From the NCBI GenBank assembly GCA_016777225.1, contig JADHRW010000003.1, forward strand, positions 62,001 to 126,000: a stretch of 64,000 bases of DNA, given 5' to 3'. The first letter of the stretch is position 1, and each line of letters starts with the position of its first letter. This DNA comes from Candidatus Thalassarchaeum sp. (lineage in GTDB: Archaea > Thermoplasmatota > Poseidoniia > Poseidoniales > Thalassarchaeaceae). The translations under genes and the position numbers were made by a program. Shown one piece after another: positions 1-9,011 of the stretch. The notes beneath the pieces were generated by a model. That model saw nothing but the letters and a program-made list of their open reading frames with translations, did not search any database and was not told where the DNA came from.

Positions 1-487
1 CACCTCCTCCATCTACAGAATTACCGACCAGCCAGAAATTTATTGTCCCCACATCTTCTGAGGGCGCTGTCCATGTAACAATCCAAATCCCATCTGAATC
101 TGTTTCACTGTGGGATATATCACCATCACTATCTGCGGCAATGCGGATATCTTCGTCTTCAGTCCATGTGAATGTACCTAAATTTTCCGAAGAAAGTAAG
201 AATCCTGCTTTAGTATTGCCATCTCCACCAGATAAAGTCAAAGAATCTGCAACTTTTATTGTTAATTGATAACTTTCATCCAAGTCATACATAATTGGTA
301 CACTAGTAATCATGACTACAGCTCTTTCGGAAGTAGCACCGTTATTATGGCAAGAACAACCATATTTAACTGTTAAATCGCCATCTTGATTAAGATAAGG
401 TGGTCCACTACTATTCCCTAAAGCAGGAATTGCAGCCATGCCAATAATCAACAAAACAACAAGAGCTTTCGAGTTGATGGACGCCAT
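1..487 (-). CDS. Secreted CxCH-motif beta-domain protein (3' end missing)
   Basis: An open frame starts with ATG at 487 and runs off the left edge after 162 codons. Residues 1-24 are a signal peptide (hydrophobic LVVLLIIGMAAIPALG). It is followed by a GCSCH motif at about residues 43-47, then by a beta-rich region ending in a WTAP...FWLVGNSVDG segment. The same order (signal peptide, GCxCH, beta domain, WTAP, FWIAGNTVNG) occurs in the gene at 45251-46063, so the two are paralogues. The layout resembles Reeler-like or 'choice-of-anchor' extracellular domains. Function is unknown; binding of a metal or heme by CxCH is inference only. The C-terminus, where the paralogue has a membrane anchor, lies outside the window. 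Confidence 0.7.
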   Translation of the reverse strand, partial: MASINSKALVVLLIIGMAAIPALGNSSGPPYLNQDGDLTVKYGCSCHNNGATSERAVVMITSVPIMYDLDESYQLTIKVADSLTLSGGDGNTKAGFLLSSENLGTFTWTEDEDIRIAADSDGDISHSETDSDGIWIVTWTAPSEDVGTINFWLVGNSVDGGG

Positions 488-562
488 ACTGCACACCTAT
501 GTTATTTCGAGTGTTGACTACCACATAACCGTTGCTTGTCAGATACCTTTAGACTGACCGTA

Positions 563-1978
563 TCATAAGTCTTTGATAGCACTGTTTAATTCATTCATCA
601 TTTTCTTACCATCACCAAATAGCATCATTGTTTTATCTTCATAGAATAAATCATTATCAACACCTGCATAACCAACAGATAGACTTCTCTTGATTATTAC
701 AACTGTTCTTGCTTTGTCAGCATCAATAATTGGCATTCCTGCAAGAGGCCCCTCGCCGCTCCTAGCAGCCGGATTACATGTGTCGTTAGCACCTATCACG
801 ATGGCAATATCACATTCAGGGAATTCTGAATTAATTTCTTCCATCTCAATTAATTGCTCATACGGCACATTTGCCTCTGCTAGAAGTACGTTCATGTGAC
901 CAGGCATTCGACCGGCAACAGGATGAATTGCATACCTAACCTCAGTATCGAATTTTTCACCTACAAGGTCTGCAAATTCTTTGACTTGATGTTGACACTG
1001 ACTTACAGCCATACCATAGCCAGGCACAATTATTATTTTTTGTGCGCCATCGACCATCATAGCAACTTCTTCAGCATCAGAACCGACTTTTGTTCGAGTC
1101 AAGGTTTGTTTTTCAGTACCTCCAAAGGATTTGAATAAAACATCAGGAAGTGTTCGATTCATAGCCTTACACATAATGAATGTCAAGATAAGACCGGAAG
1201 CACCTACTAGTGAACCTGCGATAATAAGTACTGAATTACCAATTATAAATCCAGTAAAAGCCGCAGCAATTCCTGATAATGAATTCAATAGTGAAACAAC
1301 TACAGGCATATCTGCACCGCCTATTGGTAAAACAAGAATAATTCCAAGCAAGCATGAGATCCCAATAATTGCCCAGAGATATTGTGTATTTGTTGGGTCT
1401 TCAACACTCATGAAAATTAGTATAAAAACACCTAGCATTAGTGAAATTTTGACAGGATTAAGCCAAGGAGGTCCCCAAGTAGGTGTACGTAACCATTTAC
1501 CAAATACGTTAATTCCGCCTTTTAACTTATACATTGCTAACAAAGAACCTGTCAATGTCATCCATCCTACTAATGCAGAAAGACCTGCTGCAACCATAGT
1601 AACAGTCAATTCAAGACCACTTGGTAAGGTGCTATCATCATGAATATACTTAGTTACTTCAGAAAGTGCTACTAAAGCAGATGCGGCTCCTCCAAAACCA
1701 TTGAATAATGCAACTAATTCTGGCATTCCAGTCATTTCAACTCTGACTGCCATCCAATATCCAATAGCAGAACCAATGAACATTCCTGCAATAATTAGTA
1801 TCCATTCAGCGCCTCCTTCTAAATGCATACTCAATACAGTAGTTATTACTGCAACAAACATTCCTAGTGCACCCAATTGGTTACCAAATGGCGCGGTACG
1901 TGGATGACCTAACTTTTTAAGTCCAAAAATAAACAATGCCGCAGAAAAAAGATAACCGATAGAAACCCAATCTTCCAT
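563..1978 (-). CDS. pntB: NAD(P) transhydrogenase subunit beta (PntB)
   Basis: The 471-residue membrane protein is the beta subunit of proton-translocating nicotinamide nucleotide transhydrogenase, which drives NADP+ reduction by NADH with the proton gradient. Residues 1-290 contain about eight membrane helices (domain II). Residues 300-471 are the soluble NADP(H)-binding domain III, with the characteristic PGYGMAVSQCQH stretch, HPVAGRMPGHMNVLLAEA and GANDTCNPAA. Length and motifs match full bacterial PntB. It lies one base downstream of pntAB and is clearly the last gene of a three-gene operon. Confidence 0.96.
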   Translation of the reverse strand: MEDWVSIGYLFSAALFIFGLKKLGHPRTAPFGNQLGALGMFVAVITTVLSMHLEGGAEWILIIAGMFIGSAIGYWMAVRVEMTGMPELVALFNGFGGAASALVALSEVTKYIHDDSTLPSGLELTVTMVAAGLSALVGWMTLTGSLLAMYKLKGGINVFGKWLRTPTWGPPWLNPVKISLMLGVFILIFMSVEDPTNTQYLWAIIGISCLLGIILVLPIGGADMPVVVSLLNSLSGIAAAFTGFIIGNSVLIIAGSLVGASGLILTFIMCKAMNRTLPDVLFKSFGGTEKQTLTRTKVGSDAEEVAMMVDGAQKIIIVPGYGMAVSQCQHQVKEFADLVGEKFDTEVRYAIHPVAGRMPGHMNVLLAEANVPYEQLIEMEEINSEFPECDIAIVIGANDTCNPAARSGEGPLAGMPIIDADKARTVVIIKRSLSVGYAGVDNDLFYEDKTMMLFGDGKKMMNELNSAIKDL

Positions 1979-1979
1979 T

Positions 1980-2291
1980 TTACTTACCCCCTCGTTTTTT
2001 GCCTGCTATCATATTTAGCATCCTATTAGTAACAGCAAAACCACCAACTACGTTGATCATTGCTAGAACAATAGCAACAAAAGCAAGTATTCCAGATAAT
2101 ACAGTATCTCCTCCATCATAGAGGACATTAGCACCGATAAGAGCTCCAATAATGCTAATCCCGGAAATTGCGTTAGCCCCACTCATTAAAGGAGTATGAA
2201 GTGTTGCAGGAACCTTTGTTATTAGTTCAAAACCAAGAAATATTGCTAATAAGAATAGAGTTACATTGGCTATTAAAAATTCAGGAGTCAA
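1980..2291 (-). CDS. pntAB: NAD(P) transhydrogenase subunit alpha, membrane part
   Basis: This 103-residue protein has three to four membrane helices and supplies the transmembrane part of the alpha subunit (domain II), which builds the proton channel with PntB. The helices are at about residues 4-22, 33-58 and 65-90. The motif HTPLMSGANAISGI is typical of the family. In E. coli this part is fused to the NAD-binding domain; here, as in Rhodospirillum and many other bacteria, it is a separate gene. It abuts pntAA upstream and pntB downstream, so translation is probably coupled. Confidence 0.93.
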   Translation of the reverse strand: MTPEFLIANVTLFLLAIFLGFELITKVPATLHTPLMSGANAISGISIIGALIGANVLYDGGDTVLSGILAFVAIVLAMINVVGGFAVTNRMLNMIAGKKRGGK

Positions 2292-3452
2292 TCAGAGTAC
2301 ACCTCCAAGGCGTGTTTGTTTGGGATGTAGTTTGCCATTTTGACATATTAGAACGCCACCCATTCCATTTACATAGAAATCTGAACCTTCAGGAGCTCCA
2401 ACTAAGATATCATCTTCTTCAGAGATTAATAACTCTCCATCATTCAGTATAGAAATAACGAAAGTAGTTAGGTTGTTAGAGTAGAGCATACTAGATGTAT
2501 GCGCTAATGTACCTGGGAGATTAGACGTACCTACTATAATCACACCATTATCTGTTGTGTAAATTTCACCTGGTTTTGTTAATTCACAATTCCCACCTAC
2601 GTCCGCATTCAGATCAACTATTACTGTTCCTGACCTAAATTTTGAAACTGCAGAAGCAGGTATAGTAATTGGTGCAGGACGACCAAAAATTCGAGCAGTT
2701 GTTACAATAATATCTGCCTCAGAAGCTACTTCACATACTGTGTCATTAACTTTCTGAATAAACTCTGGTGTTAGAGGTTTGGCATATCCAGATTCATCTT
2801 CAAAATCATCCATTCCTTCAACTTCTATGAAACGGCCGCCAACAGATTCGATTTGTTCTGCTGCAGATTTACGGACATCAGAAGCATAAACAATGGCCCC
2901 TAATCTCTTAGCAGTAGCAATTGCTTGTAATCCTGCAACACCGCTACCCATGATCACTACTTTGGCTGGCTTAACAGTACCCGCAGATGTCGTCATCATA
3001 GGAATACCTCTAGGAACATAAGATGCACCCAATAAAACCGCCTTATATCCGGCTAAATTATCTTGACTAGAATTAACATCCATAGACTGTGCACGAGATA
3101 ATCTTCTAGGAATCATATCCATTGAAAATAAGTTAACATTAGAACTAATACAAGATTTGATTTTTTCTGGATAACGAAAAGGATCTGCAACACAAACAAG
3201 ATTTAAGCCACTACGTAATTCAGATATTACTGGCATTCGTATTGAGATAATTAGTTCAGAAGATAGGACATTATCTCTAGAATCAATAATAGCCCCCGCA
3301 GCAATATACTCACTATCTGAATAATTAGATTTAACTCCAGCACCAGATTCTACTAATACATCTAAGCCTTTTTTGACTAATTTTTTAACAGAATTTGGCA
3401 CTATCGCAACTCTGTTTTCACCCTCGGGCTCAGTTAAAACTCCTAACCTCAT
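2292..3452 (-). CDS. pntAA: NAD(P) transhydrogenase subunit alpha, NAD-binding part
   Basis: This 386-residue soluble protein is domain I, which binds NAD(H) and passes hydride to NADP+ on PntB. The N-terminus has the family-typical GVLTEPEGENRVAIVP. The Rossmann motif GSGVAGLQAIATAKRLGA is in the middle, followed by a YASDVR acidic-end strand. The region around FIEVEGMDDFEDESGYAKPLT is the mobile-loop area. It is the first gene of the operon; no gene lies between it and the CPBP protease, so the promoter should be within 3453-3572. Confidence 0.95.
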   Translation of the reverse strand: MRLGVLTEPEGENRVAIVPNSVKKLVKKGLDVLVESGAGVKSNYSDSEYIAAGAIIDSRDNVLSSELIISIRMPVISELRSGLNLVCVADPFRYPEKIKSCISSNVNLFSMDMIPRRLSRAQSMDVNSSQDNLAGYKAVLLGASYVPRGIPMMTTSAGTVKPAKVVIMGSGVAGLQAIATAKRLGAIVYASDVRKSAAEQIESVGGRFIEVEGMDDFEDESGYAKPLTPEFIQKVNDTVCEVASEADIIVTTARIFGRPAPITIPASAVSKFRSGTVIVDLNADVGGNCELTKPGEIYTTDNGVIIVGTSNLPGTLAHTSSMLYSNNLTTFVISILNDGELLISEEDDILVGAPEGSDFYVNGMGGVLICQNGKLHPKQTRLGGVL

Positions 3453-3572
3453 AATATCACATCAACAAAATTGAACCATGGGCTCATTATTGTTAACTAA
3501 CGCGAACGGAATCAGATTATTGAATGAAACGGGTGAATGTCTTCAAAATACAGGAATTGCACGAATAAATAT

Positions 3573-4256
3573 TTAGAATAAAATCATGTATCCTATACCG
3601 AAAACTGCAACATCGCATATTGCATGAGATAACCAGCAAATCCATATGGAGCGATATTTAATGTATAACCATGACCAAATTGCTGCAGCAGAAAGAAGAC
3701 CAAAGGAGGCAAGGATAGTTTGCCACCAAAAGAATCCAAATAAATGTAGAGCTATAGCATGATGAAGTGTAAATAATGATGCAGAGAAAATAATCGCAGC
3801 GATATCATTTCCAAAAATAATAACTGATTTAGTAGTTACAAACCACCTGAATACATATTCTTCTAATAGGCTGTTCAAAAAAATCCAATATAACATTCCA
3901 AATATATACAAATTAATATTAGAAAATCCCTTAGATTGTAGAGTACCAATCATTTGATCCATGTCTAATGTACTTTCAAAAATAAACCATGTAATTAGTA
4001 TTATTATTGACATTACTATTCCAGTTAAAAGAGCCATCTGGATCCCTTCTTTAGAAGGTATATTCTTTGAGATTGTATTTTTATCTACTCGTAAATACCA
4101 AAGAGTAGGAACTAAGAAAATCCATAATTTACATGAAAAAAAGAATATTTGAGAAGTCAGTTCATCATCAATAATTTTAATACCAAAAATCACAGAAATT
4201 GATGGAATAAAACCAACTAGAAGTATAGCAATAATTGACTGTTTCTTTGACTCCAT
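3573..4256 (-). CDS. CPBP-family intramembrane metalloprotease
   Basis: The 227-residue protein has about seven membrane helices and the CPBP (CAAX protease and bacteriocin-processing, 'Abi') motifs. Motif 1 is LLEEYVFRWF (EExxxR) at about residues 130-139. Motif 2 is FTLHHAIAL, and motif 3 is SHAICD near the C-terminus. These supply the glutamate and histidine ligands for the catalytic metal within the membrane. The substrate is not deducible. It is divergent from mdh and convergent with nothing; it appears to be a single-gene unit. The catalytic residues are intact, so activity is expected. Confidence 0.85.
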   Translation of the reverse strand: MESKKQSIIAILLVGFIPSISVIFGIKIIDDELTSQIFFFSCKLWIFLVPTLWYLRVDKNTISKNIPSKEGIQMALLTGIVMSIIILITWFIFESTLDMDQMIGTLQSKGFSNINLYIFGMLYWIFLNSLLEEYVFRWFVTTKSVIIFGNDIAAIIFSASLFTLHHAIALHLFGFFWWQTILASFGLLSAAAIWSWLYIKYRSIWICWLSHAICDVAVFGIGYMILF

Positions 4257-4304
4257 AACATATGCTACTTCTATTAGATAAAAGATTTTGTCCCTACAGT
4301 TAGA

Positions 4305-4359
4305 GTATATTACTCACTAAAGGCTAAGGATGTAATACCGGCGGACTCATATTGAGGAG
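4305..4359 (+). promoter_or_regulatory. Putative mdh promoter and ribosome binding site
   Basis: A TATA-like GTATATTA lies at 4305-4312, about 55 bases before the mdh start. A strong Shine-Dalgarno GAGGAG at 4354-4359 is six bases before the ATG at 4366. The ribosome site is clear; the TATA call rests on position and composition only. Confidence 0.4.
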
Positions 4360-4365
4360 AACTCA

Positions 4366-5304
4366 ATGGCAAGAGAATCAAGAAAAATAGCAGTAATTGG
4401 TGCAGGTAATGTAGGGGCGACTTGTGCCTTTGTAATGGCTGAAAGAAAATTAGGTGAAATTGTCTTATTAGATATATACGAAGGCTTTGCAAAAGGAAAA
4501 GCCTTGGATATGAGTCAAGGAGGACAAGTTCTAAACTATGATGGAATAATTACAGGAACATCAAGTTACGAAGATATTGCTGATTCTGATGTGGTTGTAG
4601 TGACCTCAGGATTCCCGAGACAGCCAGGGATGAGTCGTGAAGATTTAATTGGTAAAAATGCAGAAATTATTTCACAAGTAGGAACGGGGATAAGAGATTT
4701 TGCCCCTAATGCTGTAGTTATAATGGTTACGAATCCTCTTGATTTAATGACATACCATATGCAAAAAGTCACTGGTTTTCCATCGAATAGAGTCATTGGT
4801 CAGGCAGGAATCTTAGATTCAGCAAGGATGACGCATTTTGTTTCAGATGCAATAGGTTGTTCAAATGAAGATGTACAAGCAATGGTTCTTGGTGGCCATG
4901 GAGATACAATGGTACCTTTGCCTAGATATACAACCGTAGGAGGAATTCCAATTACTCAATTATTAGACGAAGAAACAATAAAATCAATATCTAAGAGAAC
5001 TGCTAGTGGTGGAGGGGAGATTGTCAAATTATTAGAAAGGGGGAGTGCTTTCTATGCACCTGGAAGTGCAGCTGCAGTAATGGCTGAATCTGTATTAAAT
5101 GATAGAAAAAGAATGCTACCTTGTAGTGCTTTACTTAATGGTGAGTATGGATTAAATGACGTATATATTGGAGTCCCAGTCATATTAGGGAAAAACGGTG
5201 TAGAACGAATAATCGAATTAAATTTAGAAAAGCATGAATTAGATAGTTTACAAGGTTCTGCTAATTTCTATAAATCGCAACTCAGTGAAATCATGGGTTA
5301 TTAG
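4366..5304 (+). CDS. mdh: Malate dehydrogenase (NAD-dependent, LDH-like type)
   Basis: The 312-residue enzyme interconverts malate and oxaloacetate in the TCA cycle. The N-terminal Rossmann motif is GAGNVGAT, with the NAD-binding acidic strand VLLDIYEG. The substrate-specificity loop is GFPRQPGMSREDL, where the arginine after GFP marks malate rather than lactate preference. NPLDLMTY and the catalytic His/Asp segment GGHGDTMVPLPRY are present. Length matches the bacterial and archaeal LDH-like MDH family. Start chosen from the strong GAGGAG ribosome site. The NUDIX gene begins 19 bases after the stop and is probably cotranscribed. Confidence 0.95.
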   Translation: MARESRKIAVIGAGNVGATCAFVMAERKLGEIVLLDIYEGFAKGKALDMSQGGQVLNYDGIITGTSSYEDIADSDVVVVTSGFPRQPGMSREDLIGKNAEIISQVGTGIRDFAPNAVVIMVTNPLDLMTYHMQKVTGFPSNRVIGQAGILDSARMTHFVSDAIGCSNEDVQAMVLGGHGDTMVPLPRYTTVGGIPITQLLDEETIKSISKRTASGGGEIVKLLERGSAFYAPGSAAAVMAESVLNDRKRMLPCSALLNGEYGLNDVYIGVPVILGKNGVERIIELNLEKHELDSLQGSANFYKSQLSEIMGY

Positions 5305-5323
5305 TAAACAAGAAGGAAAATAC

Positions 5324-6085
5324 ATGTCGGATTATATTCATCTAGAACATGATGGTAAGTTGCTCCTTGTTAATAGCGATGGAGAAGGACCAGTTACCCC
5401 TATCCAAGGTAGAATTAATTGCGAAGGAAATCCGAACCCAATCCGATTACCCACCCCTCAAGAAGTAATAGATATGGGGATTTTTTGGGATGAAAAGAGA
5501 AGTAATAATATTGTCTTAGGAGATATAGAAAAAAAAATCATTATAGCAACGCCAAAAATTAAATGGCCGGAAAACTGGGCTTGGAAAGATTCTGTAATCA
5601 GTGATAATGCAGTAGATCCTTTTGCTAGAGAATCTGTTTATCGAACTATGCATAGAGTAGTATCTAAAGTAATAATTCAAAATAATGAAAATATGATACT
5701 AATGGCTAAAGTAAAAAGAGGATTCTTTACAGGATGCTGGACATTACCTGGTGGATTTGTTGATTATGGAGAACATCCTAGAACTGGAGCTGTAAGAGAA
5801 GCCTTAGAAGAATTGGGCATAAATATAGAAATTCCTGATAAATTTGGGGAATCAGGAGATGTTATACAAGGAAATGATGGAGTCGTTATTCAAGAGAATA
5901 TATTTACTTCTGAAGGAATTAACTGGCTTTCATTTACTTACAGGTGTAGTTTAGACATTCAAATTGAAGAAATAATACCTAAAGATGATGAAATTGAAGA
6001 AGCAAAATGGTTCTCAATTGAAGATGCTTTGAAAAATGCAGTTAGTATTTTTGATAGAGATGCAATATTAAGAATAGAAAAATAA
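5324..6085 (+). CDS. NUDIX hydrolase with N-terminal extension
   Basis: The start is placed at ATG 5324, preceded by AGAAGGAAAA; a GTG at 5285 in frame overlaps mdh and is less likely. The NUDIX box is present in full: GGFVDYGE, seven residues, then REALEELGI, which fits Gx5Ex7REUxEExGU. It therefore should hydrolyse a nucleoside diphosphate linked to another group. About 110 residues precede the NUDIX fold; that part has no recognised motif but is similar in layout to NADH-pyrophosphatase-like proteins with a substrate-binding N-domain. The exact substrate is unknown. Confidence 0.85.
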   Translation: MSDYIHLEHDGKLLLVNSDGEGPVTPIQGRINCEGNPNPIRLPTPQEVIDMGIFWDEKRSNNIVLGDIEKKIIIATPKIKWPENWAWKDSVISDNAVDPFARESVYRTMHRVVSKVIIQNNENMILMAKVKRGFFTGCWTLPGGFVDYGEHPRTGAVREALEELGINIEIPDKFGESGDVIQGNDGVVIQENIFTSEGINWLSFTYRCSLDIQIEEIIPKDDEIEEAKWFSIEDALKNAVSIFDRDAILRIEK

Positions 6086-6104
6086 ATTTTCAGACAGCAA
6101 TAAG

Positions 6105-6182
6105 TGGTGGGCCTGCCTGGATTTGAACCAGAGTCTGTTCGTCCCAAACGAACAAGCATAGACCAGACTAACCCACAGGCCC
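6105..6182 (-). tRNA. tRNA-Pro (anticodon UGG)
   Basis: Read on the minus strand, the acceptor arm GGGCCTG pairs with CAGGCCC, the anticodon stem GTTCG/CGAAC closes a seven-base loop TTTGGGA, and the anticodon UGG lies at 6146-6144. The T-loop is TTCAAAT between CTGG and CCAG. The 3' CCA is encoded in the DNA, ending at 6105. There is no intron. Confidence 0.92.
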
Positions 6183-6218
6183 GTGGGTAGCCCGACGACA
6201 GAACTATCTGTCAAGAAC

Positions 6219-6653
6219 TTAACTCAACCAATTCCAAGTATTTTGATTCACACGAACCAATAAACCTTGCATTTCTGCTTGACCTATCAGGTATTCACTT
6301 GTTATTTCTAATAAGCCCTCATCTGTTAACTTTTTATCAAGAGAATTTTTATTTAAATCACCATTCTTATCAGTAGCCATCTTCAATATATTAAATGGAT
6401 CAGATGATTTTTTCATTGAAAAAGATTTTTGTTTCATTTCTTTCTGTTTGATTTTTTCTACTAATTCTTTACTTATTTCTTTGGGAATATTGGCAAGAGA
6501 TACTGCAGAAGATAATTCTCCTGCATTATCAAAATGTTGTATCGTCTTAATATTTGTAGATGAACCGCATTTTGTACAGTAGTTCTTCGTCATTTTAGTA
6601 GAACCAAATGAGTGCCCACACCCACAAGTAATGAGATTGTACTGAAGGTCCAT
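6219..6653 (-). CDS. Zinc-ribbon protein, DUF1922-like N-terminus
   Basis: The start is set at ATG 6653; the frame is open to 6740 but would then overlap the divergent gene's promoter. The 144-residue protein begins with a single zinc ribbon: CGCGH ... CTKCG. The N-terminal third resembles small archaeal DUF1922-type zinc ribbons. The middle is lysine-rich and probably helical. The C-terminal 55 residues (KLTDEGLLEITSEYLIGQAEMQGLLVRV) look like a small winged-helix-type domain. Function unknown; nucleic acid binding is a fair guess from the composition. Confidence 0.6.
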   Translation of the reverse strand: MDLQYNLITCGCGHSFGSTKMTKNYCTKCGSSTNIKTIQHFDNAGELSSAVSLANIPKEISKELVEKIKQKEMKQKSFSMKKSSDPFNILKMATDKNGDLNKNSLDKKLTDEGLLEITSEYLIGQAEMQGLLVRVNQNTWNWLS

Positions 6654-6713
6654 AAGGATAGTCGAAAAGTGATAGTTCAAGAGTTTGTCTAATATTGAGG
6701 TCACAATTAATTC

Positions 6714-7022
6714 ATGAATAAAGATAGTAGTCGGGAGCACATGAGACGAGCAAGAGAGACTGTGTCTTGGATAATTTTTATCATATTGATTTCATTATCT
6801 GCTAATAGTTTCTTTAAATCAGGAGGCGAATCAGTAAATGCTTGGGCATTACTTTTATTGGTTCCATTTCCTCTTTCTTTGATAATCTCTGAAAGAATCA
6901 AAGAACAAAAGATTGATGAAGGAAGTTTGGAAGATTGGGATGAGGCAAATGAAGAATTTTCATCTGAAAAAAAGGAAGCAGATAATCCATTAGAAACCGG
7001 TTTTGACATACCGATATTATAA
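6714..7022 (+). CDS. Small two-helix membrane protein
   Basis: The 102-residue protein has a basic N-terminus (REHMRRARET), two membrane helices (about 19-36 and 43-60) and an acidic C-terminal tail rich in E, D and S. It is divergent from the zinc-ribbon gene and ends exactly where the convergent aCPSF1 gene ends. I do not recognise the family. The helix pair with charged tails is typical of small archaeal envelope proteins. Confidence 0.55.
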   Translation: MNKDSSREHMRRARETVSWIIFIILISLSANSFFKSGGESVNAWALLLLVPFPLSLIISERIKEQKIDEGSLEDWDEANEEFSSEKKEADNPLETGFDIPIL

Positions 7023-8939
7023 TTACAGTAGCCTTAATGTTTCTAAATTTGCAGGGGCATAGGTCTGAACACGAAATTTCTCACGCAATCCTTGTCGGAA
7101 TGCATTACATGTCTGTGCATCTCCATGGTGACAAATTATTTTTCTAGGAGTTGGATTTAGAGCAGCAACATAATCCATCAATTGATTTCTATCTGAGTGA
7201 CCACTGAACCCATCTATTTTTCGCATAGAGCACTTTACTTCTACCATTAATGTCTGTCCTTTATCTATTAGAGGGACTGATGAATGCCCATCTCTTAATC
7301 TACTCCCTAAAGTCCCTGATGCTTGATAACCAACGAAACAGAGTGTATTATTTGGTTCAGGCGCCCAATATTTGAAATACTCTACAATAGGTCCTCCAGT
7401 CATCATACCACTGGTTGCTAGAACAATACAAGGAGATGGATCTAGGAGTATAGATTCTCTCTGTTGATAAGATTCAACAGTTCGGAACCATTTGGAATGG
7501 AATGGGTTCTCAGAACCACCTTTCAATAATTTCTTCCTTAAATCTCGATTTAAGAAATTTGGATGACTCGCGTGAATAGCTGTCGCTTCAGATATCATTC
7601 CGTCGAGCCATACAGTAACGGGAGAAACCTTACCTGATTTGAATAATTCATCTATTGCAATCATAACTTCTTGGGAACGTCCAACTGCAAAAACAGGACA
7701 AAATATTTTACCTCCACGGCCAATTACATCGATTATCATTTCTTGTAATTCATGACTTGCAGCATCCCTAGTTGGTTGAATATCTTGAGGGCCCCCATAT
7801 GTCGATTCGATAACCAAAGTATCGACCTTAGGGAAGCGCACTGTTGCGGCATCGAATAGCCAAGATTTCTCATACTTAATATCTCCAGAAAATAGTACCT
7901 TATGTTCATTTTTACCTTCGCCTATATTCATGTAAACACTAGAAGACCCTAAAATATGACCTGCGTTTTCCATTGTCATTTTAATATCTGGAGCAATGTC
8001 TGTCTTGTCACCCCAATTCACATCCACTACATGTTTGATACATTCCTGAATATCTGCCTTTGAATAAGGAGGTTCATTACCTTCAGCTTGACTGACTTTC
8101 ACATAATCAATTTGCAAAAGTGTCATTAAATCCCTAGTTGGAGGCGTGCAATAAACAGGTCCACGATAACCATAGCGGAAAAGTACAGGCAACATAGCAA
8201 TATGATCTACGTGAGCGTGGGTAATTACTATCGCATCAAGATTATCTAAAGGCATCAATTCAGGTGCATTAAAAAATGGTTGAACTTCATTCCTGTTTGT
8301 AGTTGGTTTAGCGCCACAATCAACCAATACTTTAGATTCATTGGTAGTTATCAGGTGCATAGCCCTACCGACTTCTCTGTAAGAACCTAGAGCAGTAATT
8401 CTGACCCAAGATTCACCGGGTCGTTGAGGCCGGTAAATTCTTGTTCCAAATTTTCTGAGTAAAGATTTTCTTTCATCTGCCATTTCTTTCCTGTATCTTC
8501 TAATATCATGTTGAGTTCTACTTTCGATAGAAGGAGCTCTGACAACTTTAACTAACCAACCTATTTTATCTCTTAATGACTGGATGTTGGACCCCTTAGG
8601 GCCTACTGCATCAGAGGGATTATCACATTCTAATATCACTTCGCTTAATGCAGGGTCGAGCCAAACTTTTCTGACTTCAGCCTCTGGTGGAATTATTTGC
8701 CCTACTGCATCATGAACTTCTTGTTCTGTAGACAAAATATCTGGATGAGGTCTTATTACAATTCTTCTTTTGACCTGCTTCGCGATTTTGACTGTTAAAT
8801 TATCAGTACTTGTAACAAATTTTTCAGGTTGTTTTGTAATTACTGATATTGAACCCGCTTCTAGATCAATCTCATAATCTATATCTTTAGGGATAATTCC
8901 CGATATTTTCTTTTTTAGTTCAGCGTATGACATTCTCAT
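7023..8939 (-). CDS. KH-domain beta-CASP ribonuclease aCPSF1 (FttA)
   Basis: This 638-residue protein is the archaeal homologue of eukaryotic CPSF73, known to cut nascent RNA and end transcription. Residues 1-150 hold the archaeal N-terminal KH domains; the GPKGSNIQSLRDKIG segment is the second KH loop. The metallo-beta-lactamase domain starts near residue 180, with ITHAHVDHIAMLP as motif 2. The beta-CASP domain follows, with IESTYGG, PVFAVGRSQE, SGMMTGGP and the C-terminal FSGHSDRNQL and CHHGD metal-ligand segments. All catalytic residues are present. The stop codon directly abuts that of the convergent gene. Confidence 0.95.
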   Translation of the reverse strand: MRMSYAELKKKISGIIPKDIDYEIDLEAGSISVITKQPEKFVTSTDNLTVKIAKQVKRRIVIRPHPDILSTEQEVHDAVGQIIPPEAEVRKVWLDPALSEVILECDNPSDAVGPKGSNIQSLRDKIGWLVKVVRAPSIESRTQHDIRRYRKEMADERKSLLRKFGTRIYRPQRPGESWVRITALGSYREVGRAMHLITTNESKVLVDCGAKPTTNRNEVQPFFNAPELMPLDNLDAIVITHAHVDHIAMLPVLFRYGYRGPVYCTPPTRDLMTLLQIDYVKVSQAEGNEPPYSKADIQECIKHVVDVNWGDKTDIAPDIKMTMENAGHILGSSSVYMNIGEGKNEHKVLFSGDIKYEKSWLFDAATVRFPKVDTLVIESTYGGPQDIQPTRDAASHELQEMIIDVIGRGGKIFCPVFAVGRSQEVMIAIDELFKSGKVSPVTVWLDGMISEATAIHASHPNFLNRDLRKKLLKGGSENPFHSKWFRTVESYQQRESILLDPSPCIVLATSGMMTGGPIVEYFKYWAPEPNNTLCFVGYQASGTLGSRLRDGHSSVPLIDKGQTLMVEVKCSMRKIDGFSGHSDRNQLMDYVAALNPTPRKIICHHGDAQTCNAFRQGLREKFRVQTYAPANLETLRLL

Positions 8940-9011
8940 AAAAAATACATCCTAGGTTACTCACGATAGAGGTGTTCCCCGAATGGAGATGTGCACAATG
9001 CAACGTGAGTA

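Noticed and set aside
1131-1643. Plus-strand open frame of 170 codons opposite pntB
   Set aside because: It lies wholly inside pntB, which has full family motifs, and its product has a low-complexity, shadow-like composition.
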